From: Doryteuthis pealeii
Taxonomy: Eukaryota; Mollusca; Cephalopoda; Myopsida; Loliginidae
NCBI GenBank assembly: GCA_023376005.1
Contig: CM042179.1
Location: 23,419,252 to 23,483,251, forward strand
Reading direction: 5' to 3'
DNA: 64,000 nt
The number at the start of each line of letters is the position of its first letter. The stretch's first letter is position 1. The translations under genes were made by a program, and so were the position numbers. Under the pieces are notes generated by a model that searched no databases, was not told the origin of the DNA, and was given only the letters and a program-made list of their open reading frames with translations. This document shows, in pieces, positions 1 through 11,053 of this stretch.

Positions 1-69
1 TAGTTGGTGCCCTTAGAATGGTTTTCAAAGGATTTAAAAGAGTCTGAAAGAATTGGAAATCAAAATTCA

Positions 70-71
<2 letters not shown>

Positions 72-119
<48 letters not shown>
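72..119. repeat. (TA)n(TG)n microsatellite
   Basis: About 19 TA units followed by a short TG run. This is the first of roughly forty long TA tracts in the window. Confidence 0.95.
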
Positions 120-435
120 TATTTATATGCATATATATATATATAGTCAAAGTACTGCTTCAACGTTTCTGTAGGAGTAGTATTTCAGTAATTAAACCAA
201 GAGTACTCACTACTTCATAAAAAGTAGAGCTTTCAATTGTAAGGATCTCTTCAGGACCCTACATTATAATGGATTAAGTTGAAACTACTACTATTTATCC
301 TTTTTTGCCATTAGGTATGTGGGGTGGTTTGAGCTAAGGCTATGCTTGTAAATCTTCTCTGTTCCCACTGTGATGTTTATTTTAATCTGTATAAGCAATC
401 ATGAATAGGCATAGTGTTCAACTGTAAGATTGATA

Positions 436-551
436 TGTTTTCCTTTATAACTTTTATTGCTGTGACCTTGTTATGGCAACTGGTCCAGGAGAAGGAAAAC
501 TCTGAATTCAAACCTGTTAAACTTTGCTTAAGAATTGACCTTGTTTTCCAT

Positions 552-553
<2 letters not shown>
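436..553 (+). repeat. SINE-A 3' fragment ending in (TA)n
   Basis: Carries the SINE-A tail signature: GGCAACTGGTC, GAGAAGGAAAACTCTGAATT and ATTGACCTTG, and runs straight into the TA tract at 554-596. The first 70 bases are repeated at 633-715, so the fragment plus its TA tract looks locally duplicated. Confidence 0.8.

Positions 554-596
<43 letters not shown>
554..596. repeat. (TA)n microsatellite
   Basis: Uninterrupted TA run directly after a SINE-A tail, as at several other SINE-A copies. Confidence 0.95.
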
Positions 597-599
<3 letters not shown>

Positions 600-632
600 A
601 CTATGTTTGTGTGTATCTGTCTGCCTATACAT

Positions 633-720
633 ATGTTTTCCTTTATAACTTTTATTGCTGTGACCTTGGTATGGCAACTGGTCTAGGAGAAGGACAACTC
701 TGAATTCAAACCTGTTACAC
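633..720 (+). repeat. SINE-A fragment, local duplicate of 436-506
   Basis: Repeats the ATGTTTTCCTTTATAACTTT lead-in and the SINE-A tail seen at 436, with one or two changes. It supports a duplication of about 197 bp that includes the TA tract. Confidence 0.75.
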
Positions 721-744
721 AATGTGGCAGGGGATCACCTTTAG

Positions 745-1020
745 ACACCATGACAGTAGTGATGTAATGGTTTTGTCCTAAGAAATGGACAAGTCAAACT
801 GAGTTCAAATCTTTGACAAGGCTGTTTGCTTTTTACATAGTGTTAATACACTTGGGAAAATTATGCATCCAACTACTTTCTCTCCAGTTATGAGAAAATA
901 GTAGGGCAGACTGGGATCTTTAACCTTGGTATAGAAGGACAACTCTGAATTCAAACCTGTTAAACTCTATTTAAAAATTGACCTTGAGTTCCATCCTGCT
1001 TGTGGTAGATGGGTTGGGTA
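745..1020 (+). repeat. SINE-A, near full length, diverged
   Basis: The tRNA-like head has GATGTAATGGTT (A-box-like) and GAGTTCAAATC (B-box-like), then the body TTTTTACATAGTGTTAATAC and the usual tail. The family ends with a GGGTTGGTAAATA motif; here it is GGGTTGGGTAAATACATA. Older than most copies. Confidence 0.75.
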
Positions 1021-1048
1021 AATACATAGATACATTCATAGATATGTA

Positions 1049-1085
<37 letters not shown>
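1049..1085. repeat. (TA)n microsatellite
   Basis: TA run just downstream of the SINE-A tail. Confidence 0.9.
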
Positions 1086-1088
<3 letters not shown>

Positions 1089-1574
1089 ACTGTTTGTGTG
1101 TATCTGTCTGCATTAACTTAAGACTCTGAAATGATTACTTTCGTTATCTGTATTGGTCTTCATCAGAGAATCAATTTTTTTTTTCTTCTCCTGACTTCAC
1201 GGTCTTCCATACTATTATTTCTGTTTTGGAAAGCAATGATGATATGCTGCAGCCCATCTCGATAAGATTTTTCCAATTTTTGACGTCTGAATTAAAAATG
1301 TCATATAAGTACATTTGGAGAAAGTTGATATGAGATTTGGAGGGGGGGGGTTTTTTTTTTTGTTTTTCCTTGTACCCGTCATATCTATTTCCTTTTTTTT
1401 TTCTTTATCAGATATGTTTTACTTAATCCATAGCCATTTTTAAGATTTAACCAGATCAAGAAGAAATCAACAGAACTTATTATGCTATGCAAACGCAATG
1501 ATACTGACTTTATGATGTGTCATAAGTATTTTGTAGAATCATCTAAACAAATCTTATAATATAAATAATTTCTA
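1086..1574. other. No gene or repeat recognised
   Basis: AT-rich, with one G-run/T-run junction near 1341-1361. No open frame or repeat family was recognised. Confidence 0.5.
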
Positions 1575-1778
1575 CTATATTATATATATATATATATATA
1601 CACACAAATAAATAATATATATATATATATACACACACAAATAAATATATATATACACAAATATACACACACACATGCAAATATATATATATATATACAT
1701 GCACACACACAAATATATATATATATAGACACACACACAAACACAAATATATATATATATATAAATATACACACACAT

Positions 1779-1815
<37 letters not shown>

Positions 1816-2009
1816 CACACACACAAATATATATATATACACGTACACACAATTATATATATATATATATATACACACACAAATATATATATACATACAC
1901 ACACTCACAAATATATATATATATATTTATATGGTGTGTGCATATGTCTATATTATATATATATTTATATGGTGTGTGCGTATGTCTATATTTCTATGGT
2001 GTGTGTGTA

Positions 2010-2052
<43 letters not shown>

Positions 2053-2585
2053 TATATATATTTAAAGTGTATGTGTGTGTATATATATATATTGTGTGTG
2101 TGTATGCCTATATATAAAGTGTATGTGTGTGTATATATTTAGTGTATATATATATATATAGTATGTGTGTGTATATATTTTATAGTATGTATGTGTTTGT
2201 ATATATATATTATATAGTGTGTGTGTATGTGTGTATATATATATATATATAGTATATATATATATATATAGTGTGTGTGTATGTGTGTATATATATAGTA
2301 TATGTATATATATATATATAGTGTGTATGTGTATATATAGTGTGTGTGTATGTGTGTATATATATAGTATATGTATATATATATATAGTGTGTATGTGTG
2401 TATATAGTGTGTGTGTATGTGTGTATATATATAGTATGTGTATATATAATATATAGTGTGTGTATATATAGTGTGTATATATATATATATATATATATAG
2501 TGTGTGTATATATGTGTGTATATATATATATATAGTGTGTGTATGCATGTATATATATATATATATATAGTGTGTGTGTATGTAG
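1575..2585. repeat. 1-kb compound TA/CA then TA/TG microsatellite
   Basis: Up to about 1925 the plus strand alternates (TA)n with (CA)n; after that it alternates (TA)n with (TG)n. The whole tract is alternating purine-pyrimidine. It opens several long but meaningless Y/I/V/C/H/T-only reading frames. Confidence 0.95.
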
Positions 2586-2945
2586 ATAGATTGCAAAGTA
2601 GATTAAAAAATAGCGATAGAATCAAACAGAATGAGAATTATGTACTTTAGATTTAAATAAATCCAACATATCTGTCCACCCCACTGTTGCTAATCAATCC
2701 CAAATTGATGAAGTCAAGAAAATATGACCACAGTCAGAAAATGTCTAAGAACCCTTTCCCCATCCCCCCATAAGCAAATCTTCACTGATTAAAAACATTC
2801 CTGTGAGAATCTACATATGGAAACACAAACACGTGTTTGGTGATCCATGTTGAGGCAACACAAAGATGTTGTCAAATTGCCAATCACTACATCAACAGTG
2901 GAAACATTATGGCATAATCTTAATGGATCAACGATGGAAATTGGA

Positions 2946-3640
2946 TTTGATTTTCTGATAGATTTCGATGCGTAGAATTGCATAGTAAAAGATGATTGAA
3001 TTCTGTTGAGATTCCCAACCCTATTGCCCTTATGGCAAGCCCCAACCCCTTTTTATCATATGGGTGCTAGAAGGCGGTGGCTGTGGGTCTACATGTCCTG
3101 GGAATGACGTTAAACTCTATCTGATGGTGAGGTTCCAGTTTTTGAGGTTTGGGGAATGTGGAACACCCCTTCATCACCATTGCTCCCTGGTTCACTGTGA
3201 CCCGGAGTGGTAGTACCTGTTAGGGTCCCATCTATGGGTTAAATAGAAAAATGTATTTATAAAAAAATTGTATTATCCATTAAGAATTGATTTATTTCAA
3301 AACTATCGGCATTAAATGACCCACTGAGGTTGATATGCCGTAAAACAAAACAAACCAAACCAATTCTGTTGGGAATTGACTGAGATATGGGGCTTCAAAA
3401 ATGCCCTCAAAATGCCCTTTTTCGTGAAAATTTAAGTTGTTGATTTTATTGTCTTTTTTTAGAGATTCTGATGTGTAGAAGTGATTGAGGCAGAAAAAAA
3501 TGCTCAATTCAGATATTTAACTAAGATTTGAAGCCTGAAAATAACCAATTGCGTGAAAAATTAAAGTGCCGATTTTATATGATTTTCTGATACATTTCGA
3601 TGCATAGAATAACATAGTAAAAGATGATTGAATTCTGAGA
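2946..3640. repeat. About 60-bp direct repeats flanking a repeat-C insertion
   Basis: The segment TGATTTTCTGATAGATTTCG onward at 2948-3005 recurs at 3578-3637 with few changes, ending in AAAAGATGATTGAATTCTG in both. Between them are a repeat-C copy and a more diverged third unit near 3430-3530. Probably an old tandem repeat into which repeat C inserted. Confidence 0.65.
3008..3366 (+). repeat. Repeat C, 5'-truncated copy
   Basis: Begins in CCCAACCCTATTGCCCTTAT, passes through the CATCACCATTGCTCCCTGG block, and ends in GGCATTAAATGACCCACTGA then a CAAAC-rich tail. Six other large copies occur here. The CAAAC-rich 3' end suggests a retroposed element, but the superfamily is unassigned. Confidence 0.85.
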
Positions 3641-3793
3641 TAAATTTTAGAAATGAAAAATGTAGAAAACATTTCTGTTTGGTCAGAAAAGTTATAAATT
3701 AACGCAATTTTTTTATTCTTTTTTAATGTTTAGTTTTTTTAATGGTTAGTTTTTTGGTCTTTTATTTATTTTTTTTTTATTTATTCCATTTTT

Positions 3794-4490
3794 TGCTTAA
3801 AACTTGACCTTGTGTTGCATCCTGCTCATGTGGAGGGGTTGGATAAATATATAGCCTTAGTATGGCAATCAGTCTAGGAGAAGGAAAACCTGTTAAGTCC
3901 TGCTTAAAATTTGACCTTGTGTTGCATCCTGCTCATGTGGAGGGTTGGATAAATATATAGCCTTAGTATGGCAATCAGTCTAGGAGAAGGAAAACCTGTT
4001 AAGTCCTGCTTAAAACTTGACCTTGTGTTGCATCCTGCTCATGTGGAGGGGTTGGATAAATACATAGCCTTAGTATGGCAATCAGTCTAGGAGAAGGAAA
4101 ACCTGTTAAGTCCTGCTTAAAATTGACCTTGTGTTGCATCCTGCTCATGTGGAGGGGTTGGATAAGTACATAGCCTTAGTATGGCAATCAGTCTAGGAGA
4201 AGGAAAACCTGTTAAATCCTGCTTAAAACTTGACCTTGTGTTGCATCCTGCTCATGTGGAGGGGTTGGATAAGTACATAGCCTTAGTATGGCAATCAGTC
4301 TAGGAGAAGGAAAACCTGTTAAATCCTGCTTAAAACTTGACCTTGTGTTGCATCCTGCTCATGTGGAGGGGTTGGATAAGTACATAGCCTTAGTATGGCA
4401 ATCAGTCTAGGAGAAGGAAAACCTGTTAAATCCTGCTTAAAAACCTGACCTTGTGTTGCATCCTACTTGTGAGGTGGTGTTGATTAAATA
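3794..4490 (+). repeat. Minisatellite of about 107 bp built from the SINE-A tail
   Basis: Units start at TGCTTAAAA at 3794, 3901, 4007, 4114, 4220, 4327 and 4434. Each unit holds the SINE-A end (TTGACCTTGTG, GGAGGGGTTGGATAA) followed by CAATCAGTCTAGGAGAAGG. Six full units and one partial, highly similar, so expansion is recent. Confidence 0.95.
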
Positions 4491-4564
4491 CATATAGGTT
4501 TTCTATTGTATTCTTTATAATCATCTTGTCAACTATGTTTCAAAGGTGATTCTATCTGATAAAT

Positions 4565-5465
4565 GTGTCATCATCATCATATCATGCAATTAGCATGGAT
4601 ATCCATGACAATCTTTCACCAGCCTCCTCTATCATTCATTGGCTCCAGGAGGTCCTCTGCGCAGCAACCAGTATCCTTGCTGTGATTGGGGGCAGGTGGC
4701 CATACAGTTGCTTCCTTGTGGGGTACACCTTCCACAACTTGTTCAAGACCGCATGCAGCATTCTTGTACATCTCCCATCTAACTTATTCTCAAAGTGCCT
4801 CATTAGGGTCCAAGTGTTGCAGCCATACAGCAGCACTGATACAACCACAGCCTGGAAGACTTGTCGCTTTAACTTGTCAGTGAGATCAGATTTCCATATG
4901 ACTGATAACCTGTTTGTAGCTGACCATGCCTTCCCTATTTGTGTATTAATATCGCTTTCTGTGGATGAGATATTACTACCTAGGTGTAAGATTCAATGGT
5001 AATTAATGAACATACAATTCCGACACATTGTGAGACAAAACATTTAATATATATAACAGCACATGGTAACGATAAGATACATAATGTACAGGAGAATAGA
5101 ACATGTAAATACATATACAATATTTAGATATAAACAAGATACCCAAATGTACCTAACATATAAATGTTACAGACATGGAACTAAAGGATAGTCCATGCTG
5201 TATAAAGGACTTACAGTAATGTAAGGGGGGGAACCCACCGAGAAGGGGGGTAGATAGACTCTAGCCCATAGCAGTTCTTGAGAAGATCCAGCTAAAAGAG
5301 GAAGCAGCGTTTGAATGAACGCGCTTAACTACCAGAGGTCCCCCTAGTGGGAACAAACAGCAATGCAGCGAGAAGATAACTCTTCCGGCAAAAGAAAGAT
5401 AATCCCCTACAAAGGTATGTGAATTGTTCTACTGGCTTTAGAGGCTTACTGTTGAGTGTGGAGAT
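4565..5465 (-). pseudogene. LINE reverse-transcriptase fragment, split by an LTR
   Basis: On the minus strand, translations match the LINE fragment at 14204-14997: STLNSKPLKPVEQFTYL (about 5412-5465), then, after the LTR at 4985-5411, SNISSTESDINT, AVVVSVLLYGCNTWT and YGHLPPI. The segment between the LPPI motif and the terminal GCC.EDL.EPMNDREGW region is missing, about 70 codons, and there are frame breaks. It lies C-terminal of the catalytic YADD motif, which is not included. It is a non-LTR retrotransposon relic; the clade is not determined. Confidence 0.9.
4985..5411. mobile_element. Solo LTR nested in the LINE fragment
   Basis: A 427-bp block starts TGTAAG and ends CCTACA (TG...CA) and interrupts the LINE frame exactly at the codons TYL|GSN, as shown by the uninterrupted copy at 14204-14997. 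The flanks are TAGG on the left and AAGG on the right, a 4-bp duplication with one mismatch. No internal region is present. Orientation is uncertain. Confidence 0.7.
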
Positions 5466-6264
5466 GTGTAACCAATGGTAATTGTCTGGCTGACTCAAGG
5501 AGAGCATATGTTCTGGTCCCAAATTTTCTGCAAAATATACAGTTCCTATTCTGTAATGTTCTAAACTTTTAACTTGGTACAAGTTCTTACTTTATATTCT
5601 ACTTAGCTCTGGCTTAGTTTATGCCTGATACAGGCTTAGTGATATCTGAAGAAATAATGGTGGAGCAGGGCAGAAGTAATTCTACCTTATTTCAACATAA
5701 TTTTCATTACATGTACAGGCCAACATGTGTTATGCAGAGGCACTTGTCAATTTTTTTCTCCACATTTTTTAAAACAATTGCAGTTTTTAAGTAGTGCTTA
5801 AAATAAATAAAATAAAATGAATTGAAAAATACATTCAAAAGTATACATTCAACTTTGTGATTGATTATTTTCCTTATATATCTATCAGTGTCTTCCTTTG
5901 TATCTATTAATATTGATAATAGAGATTCAGTCATTATTTGTCAGTAACTGAAACTATGTCACTGCTTATGTTACATTACCCAAAATTGTCAATACATAGA
6001 ATAAAGAACAACTTATTAGAACCAAGTTTTCTTTTAAAATTGTTTTTACTCCTTTAATAAATTTGGTGATTTTATTTACTTATGGTATACACTCTTTGGC
6101 ATTGAATTTTTAACTCCACACCCTCAGGCAATATTTTTCAAAAATTAATTTTTACATCGCCCAGAGGACATTTGGTTTTTACCTTGCTAGTTTCTATAAA
6201 ACATAAACCATTTTGGAACAGGATATTTTTGTGATGTCTTGCCAATTGAGGAATGGAAAATCAT
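5466..6264. other. No gene or repeat recognised
   Basis: AT-rich unique-looking sequence without convincing coding potential. Confidence 0.5.
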
Positions 6265-6778
6265 TGTTTTTCAGAGATGCTGATAGTTATGCGTGCCATG
6301 TCCATGACTCATAAAAATCCAAAAAGACACAGTAAAATCTTATCCATGTACTGAAGTCAGTTAGTCTACTGTTGGTTTGAATAACAGCAACTAGCTAAGC
6401 ACAACTGAAGCAGTGTCCAAGACAGTTGGTATTTATAGAAATCAAGAATGGTCCATTCATGCATTTGGGTGATTCCATTCCTTGAGTTCTGATTGGCTGC
6501 TTGGTTTCAATGATATTGTGGAGTTTTATAAATACCCTATCATTCTGCAGTAGAATTGCAACAAGATGGGTTTGTAGTGAGTTACAACCGCTTATTGCCG
6601 GGTCTTACCAATTCGATGGTAACTGGAACTTAGTTTGATTATTCTTCACCATGCATCCCAGTGTTTTTCTTTTTTATTCCCTCACTATTTCAAGCTAACT
6701 GTAAATACATTTCAATAGTTTCTTAGAAATGAATTACACAGGATAGGTTACAAGGTAGGAGTTAGACGGCTTTAGTTG
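6265..6778 (+). repeat. Segmental duplicate containing an LTR insertion
   Basis: Positions 6265-6348 match 7005-7080, and 6649-6778 match 7081-7208, about 85-90 percent identical by eye. The 300-bp LTR between the two halves here is absent from the 7-kb copy. Confidence 0.85.
6349..6648 (-). mobile_element. Solo LTR, family G
   Basis: Starts TACTGAAGTC and ends ATTATTCTTCA on the plus strand. CCATG lies on each side, a 5-bp target duplication, and the paralogous empty site at 7080 reads CCATGCATCCC. Read on the minus strand the element begins TGAAGAATAA and carries a TATA-like TTTATAAA. Same family as 49577-49874 and 57381-57686. Confidence 0.85.
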
Positions 6779-6943
6779 TTTTCCCAGATCATAAATAAAA
6801 ACCCTACAATCTATTAAGAAACTTTAGCTGTGACCCATCAAATGCTTCAATTGTTAAATGATAAAGTCACTGATAGGCAATTCTGTAGATGCTGGACTTG
6901 AATATCCATAATATTTCTTAAGACATTCAGTTTTTCAACTCTT

Positions 6944-6948
<5 letters not shown>

Positions 6949-6990
<42 letters not shown>
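6949..6990. repeat. (TA)n microsatellite
   Basis: TA run separating the two segmental duplicates. Confidence 0.95.
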
Positions 6991-6993
<3 letters not shown>

Positions 6994-7004
6994 ACATACA
7001 TACA

Positions 7005-7208
7005 TACAGAGATGCTGATAGGTACTCATCTTGTCCCTGACACACAAAAATCTAAAAAGACGTAGCAAAATCATATCCATGCATCCCAGTGTTTTTATTT
7101 TCTCTGCCCTCACTATTTCAAGCTAGCTGTAAATACATTTCAATAGTTTCTTACAAATTAATTACACAGGATAGGTTACAAGGTAGGAGTTAGATGGCTT
7201 TAGTTGGG
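7005..7208 (+). repeat. Segmental duplicate with empty LTR site
   Basis: Counterpart of 6265-6778 without the LTR. The pre-insertion sequence CCATGCATCCCAGTG is intact. Confidence 0.85.
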
Positions 7209-7544
7209 ACTCATAAATTTTCCTGGGCACTCATTCAAAGCAAATATGTGCATCCCAGGACACACTAAATCAAAAAGTTATCAACATCACTGGCTTTTGC
7301 TGACTTCATTACCAACCAAGAATTGTCTTCAATCTCTATCAGTTCAGAGTAAGAAGAACATGGATGAGAAACTTTTTCAGAATATATTAATCAGTTTAGA
7401 ACAGAGAAACCTTTCAAATTCCATCTCTTCAGCCAACTAGTTAATTTTTCTCTTTAAAACACATACATCATTGCAAATAAAATAAATACACCCAAACAAT
7501 TTTTTTTATAAAAAGTTAATTTTCTTCTCGTCAGAATCAGCTGT

Positions 7545-7735
7545 ACGGCAAAGGTAGTATATTCCTTTTTTGCTAGCGCTAGACCAGTGAGATTTTTTTT
7601 TTTTTTTTGCTGAGGTGGAGCACTACACCTACCATCAGCTTCCAGGTGCTTTACCGCAAAGATTAGATTACCCATGCACTACTACTCTTATGCTGGGTTG
7701 GTGAAGACCAGTATCGAACCTGGAACCTTGTAATA
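7545..7735 (-). repeat. SINE-B, partial and diverged
   Basis: Antisense family signatures: CTAGCGCTAGACCAG, GAGGTGGAGCACTACACCTA and TATCGAACCTGGAACCTTG (complement of the B box). The tRNA-like 5' end is missing. Confidence 0.8.
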
Positions 7736-7959
7736 CTTAGGTGGATTAGACTCTTACCAAAACCTTAATGCAAAGTACAACTTACAAACATATCCTTCTA
7801 AATTGTAACAGACTTAAACATATCTGCTCTAATTACTATCAAGCAAGAAACCTGAGGGATATCTTTAAGAATACAAACCCTGAAAACATTTTAAATTTTC
7901 TAAAAAAAAAAAAAAGCAACCTTTTCAACAAGATATAACAGAACATAACCGAATATCTC

Positions 7960-8155
7960 CATAGAACCACTACTTTAAAGACTGAAATCCAAAATAACCT
8001 TTTTGGTATTAAATGACCCACAGAGGTTAATATGCCTTATAACAAAACTCAAAACCCATAGAACCACTACTTTAAAGACTGAAATCCAAAATAACCTTTT
8101 TAGCATTAAATGACCCACAGAGAATGATGTGCCGTTAAACAAAACTCAACTCAAA
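7960..8155. repeat. 97-bp tandem duplication with repeat-C tails
   Basis: CCATAGAACCACTACTTTAA begins both units. Each ends with a repeat-C 3' tail (GCATTAAATGACCCACAGAG), suggesting a truncated repeat-C insertion that was then duplicated. Confidence 0.85.
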
Positions 8156-8159
8156 ACCT

Positions 8160-8955
8160 TTATAAGATGATGACCTTACAGTTAAGTATGGTGAGAGTAA
8201 AACAAACTGATTGGTTGTCTAATTGCAAGCATTGCTAGTGATTGGTATTTGAGCTCTGGCACAAGGCCACAATTTATTGAGTTTTACAAATCATTTTGTT
8301 CTTGGGAGAAAACTATATTTCTCCAACTATATTCCTCGACAAATTGGTGACTGAAGCACTTGAATAACAAAAAATGCAACTTTCTCACGATGGAACAGCT
8401 ATACAACTTTAATAGGTCTACTGCCAAACACGTACAGGCTGTGAAGATATACATGTACAGTACATATATTCATGGTAGTAAATGATAAACGAGATTGATA
8501 ATACATATATGCACTTATTACTTACTAAACATTTATTTTAGTTTTGGATTTTTTTTCTGTTTTCTTTTTTTTAATTTTCTAGTCCATGTGTATTATCTGT
8601 AATTTTATGCAGTAGCCTGCAAAACTTCAAACTCCATTTAATTATTGATAGCAAACTTGGAAATTTATAAACATACACTTTTGTATACTTAAATGTAAAA
8701 AAAAAAAAAAGAATGTTTTTTTGCACACATATGGCTTAAACAGTTTCATGAATCAGTATATATTTAATATAACTCGTAGAAAATGGTTTTAAATAAACAA
8801 TTATCAGACTGACCAAGTTTACAAAAAAAAGGTCTTATTTTTTATTGAAATAATTTTTTTTATATATATATAAATTAAATGTGAGGAAAAATGACACTTA
8901 AGACAATTGGGCTCATTTCATTAAGTGGAATTGTTTTGTAAAACTTATATGAAAG
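8160..8955. other. No gene or repeat recognised
   Basis: AT-rich sequence with short homopolymers (A-run at 8698-8710). Confidence 0.5.
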
Positions 8956-9444
8956 TTTAAGGGTAATCTTGAACATTAGCTGCTTAAATGAGAGTAACCT
9001 CTCCTTGTTTTTTTTTTGTTTTTTCACTTTGAGGAAGCCGTATGTTTTGTTTTATAAAAACACAGATTTTTCGACAAATTGGATATACTTATACATTTCT
9101 AATATACTGGTACTCTGATAGAAATATTAACATCTTTTTTTTAAATCACCTGTGGGAGATTCTAAGCATATGTTGACAGGGATGGTGAACATGTAGAGAC
9201 TGTTTGACAATATATTAAAAGTATTCCTATATAAGGGTGTTAACATTTTTAAATCGATTAAAAAAAGATGTTAATATTTCTATGAGAGTACCTGTATATT
9301 AGAAAATTATAGGTATACCCAATTTGTCAAAAAATCCATGTTTTTACAAAACAAAACACAGGGCTTCCTCAAAGTGAAAAAAACAAAAAACAAGGGGAGG
9401 TTACTCTCATTTAAGTAGCTAATGTTCAAGATTACCAGTTTAAG
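8956..9444. mobile_element. Fold-back element with long inverted arms
   Basis: The arm at about 8962-9143 is the reverse complement of 9261-9438, with small indels; for example GGTAATCTTGAACATTAGC against GCTAATGTTCAAGATTACC, and AAATATTAACATC against GATGTTAATATTT. The loop is about 117 bp. No open reading frame. It could be a hairpin MITE or two head-to-head copies of one repeat. Confidence 0.85.
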
Positions 9445-9807
9445 TGTTAAGATTTTGTACTAAATGCATTTATTTTTTTTAGATTATCCAGGCTCAATAT
9501 GGCCACTATCATAGAATTTCTTATGCTTGGCTTAGTCTGGCGCACAACCCTCAGATTTCTTACATTACCTGCTGTGTCTAATGCATAGGCATGCTGGGCA
9601 GTTGCCCATGGGCCCAATGCTAATCTGTGTATGTTGTAATGTACTGTCAATAAATAAATACTATACTATACTAAACTGCCTTGCCCGGGGTGGGGGGGGC
9701 TATAATGCAATTAATATAGGAGTGTCTCTATAAGTAGTCAGTCACCTACACAGAGCAAATCCATAGCTGCTTTAGTGATAAAAAAGAAAAATTGTCCTTT
9801 AAGAATA

Positions 9808-10041
9808 AGTAAAGTCATCGGAGTGGCCAAATGTCGGTATCAACCAGACAGCAAAGGAATCTATCCCCTTTTCACTAGCGCTTGACAAAGGAGATTGTTT
9901 TTGCATCTGAGGTGGAGCACCATATCTACCAGCAGCTTAGAATCCTGTGCTACTCGTACACTGAGTTGGCAAGTGCTGATATCGAACCAGGAATTTCATA
10001 GTTCCTAGTTGGACGCTCTACCAACTGAGCTAAACAGGCCC
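9808..10041 (-). repeat. SINE-B, near full length
   Basis: Runs from AGTAAAGTCATCGG (3' end) to CTCTACCAACTGAGCTAAAC (antisense A box). Abuts a SINE-A copy at 10051. Confidence 0.9.
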
Positions 10042-10050
10042 TTTAGGAAG

Positions 10051-10283
10051 CACAGTGGTGTACTGGTTAGAGTTGAAGGAAATGGACACGTTGAACCGAG
10101 TTCAAATCCTGGATGAAGCCACAATTCACATAACACTAATACCTTTGGAAAAGGTATGAATCCAATTATTCTCCCTTCAGCTATGGGTAAATAGTAGGAC
10201 AGGCTGGGCTCTTTAATCTTGGTAAGGCAACCAGTCTAGGAGAAGGAAAACTCTGAATTCAAACCTCTTAAATCTCTGCTTGG
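10051..10283 (+). repeat. SINE-A, 3'-truncated
   Basis: The head GTGGTGTACTGGTTAGAG and GAGTTCAAATCCTGG is followed by the body up to CTCTGCTT. It is flanked on both sides by antisense SINE-B copies. Confidence 0.9.
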
Positions 10284-10360
10284 GGTGGTCACTACTAGAA
10301 TAGGCTCAGGCTTACTTGGTGATCTATTTCAACTTTTAAAAAAAAAAAAAAATCAAAGAA

Positions 10361-10563
10361 TAAGTCATCAGGGTGGCCTAAAGTTGGTATCGGCTTTTCA
10401 GAGAGAGAGTCTATCCCCTTTTCAATAGCACTAAACCAAGGAGATTGTTTTTGGCATCTGGGGCAGAGCGCCACACCTACCATTAGCTCCTAACTTTACC
10501 ACACAGATCCTGTGCTACTCATACACTGAGTTGGCAAGGGTCAGTATCGAACTAGGAACCTTG
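10361..10563 (-). repeat. SINE-B, tRNA head missing
   Basis: Antisense copy from AAGTCATCAGGGTGGCC to CGAACTAGGAACCTTG. It joins directly to a second partial copy at 10564. Confidence 0.9.
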
Positions 10564-10760
10564 AGGGAGTCTATCCCCTTTTCACTAGTGCTAGACCATG
10601 GAGATTGTTTTTGGCAATGAGGCAGAGTGCCACACCTACCATCAGCTCCTAACTTTACCACACAGATCCCTGTGCTACTCATATGCTGAGTTGGTGAGGA
10701 CTAGTAACAAAGTTGAAACCTTGTGGTTCCTAACCGACACTCTACCGACTGAGCTAAACC
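10564..10760 (-). repeat. SINE-B, second partial copy in tandem
   Basis: Starts again at AGGGAGTCTATCCCC and this time continues to CTACCGACTGAGCTAAAC. Tandem SINE-B structure, probably from recombination between copies. Confidence 0.85.
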
Positions 10761-11010
10761 CTTAAACTTGTTAATATATCTTTTAATTCAAAACTCAGAA
10801 TCAATACATTATTATTCTGACTTTGGTTACATCTGAAGTAAGTTGGCCAGTATTTTCATCTGACTCTCAACAAATACATTGTAATTTGGCATGATAATTC
10901 TCAAGCAATCCATAAGTTTTTTGAATAACCAGTGTTCTAAAATAATATTCATACCATCAACCAAACTATGTTTGATAGAGAGCTTTGAGTGATTAAAAAA
11001 AATTGTGTAA

Positions 11011-11012
<2 letters not shown>

Positions 11013-11050
<38 letters not shown>
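11013..11050. repeat. (TA)n microsatellite, left flank of fold-back E
   Basis: TA run immediately before the conserved TGAATCCGACAATATG block. Confidence 0.95.

Positions 11051-11053
<3 letters not shown>

Noticed and set aside
1543..2625. Overlapping long open frames rich in Y, I, V, C, H and T
   Set aside because: They are translations of TA, CA and TG microsatellites and occur on both strands; not proteins.
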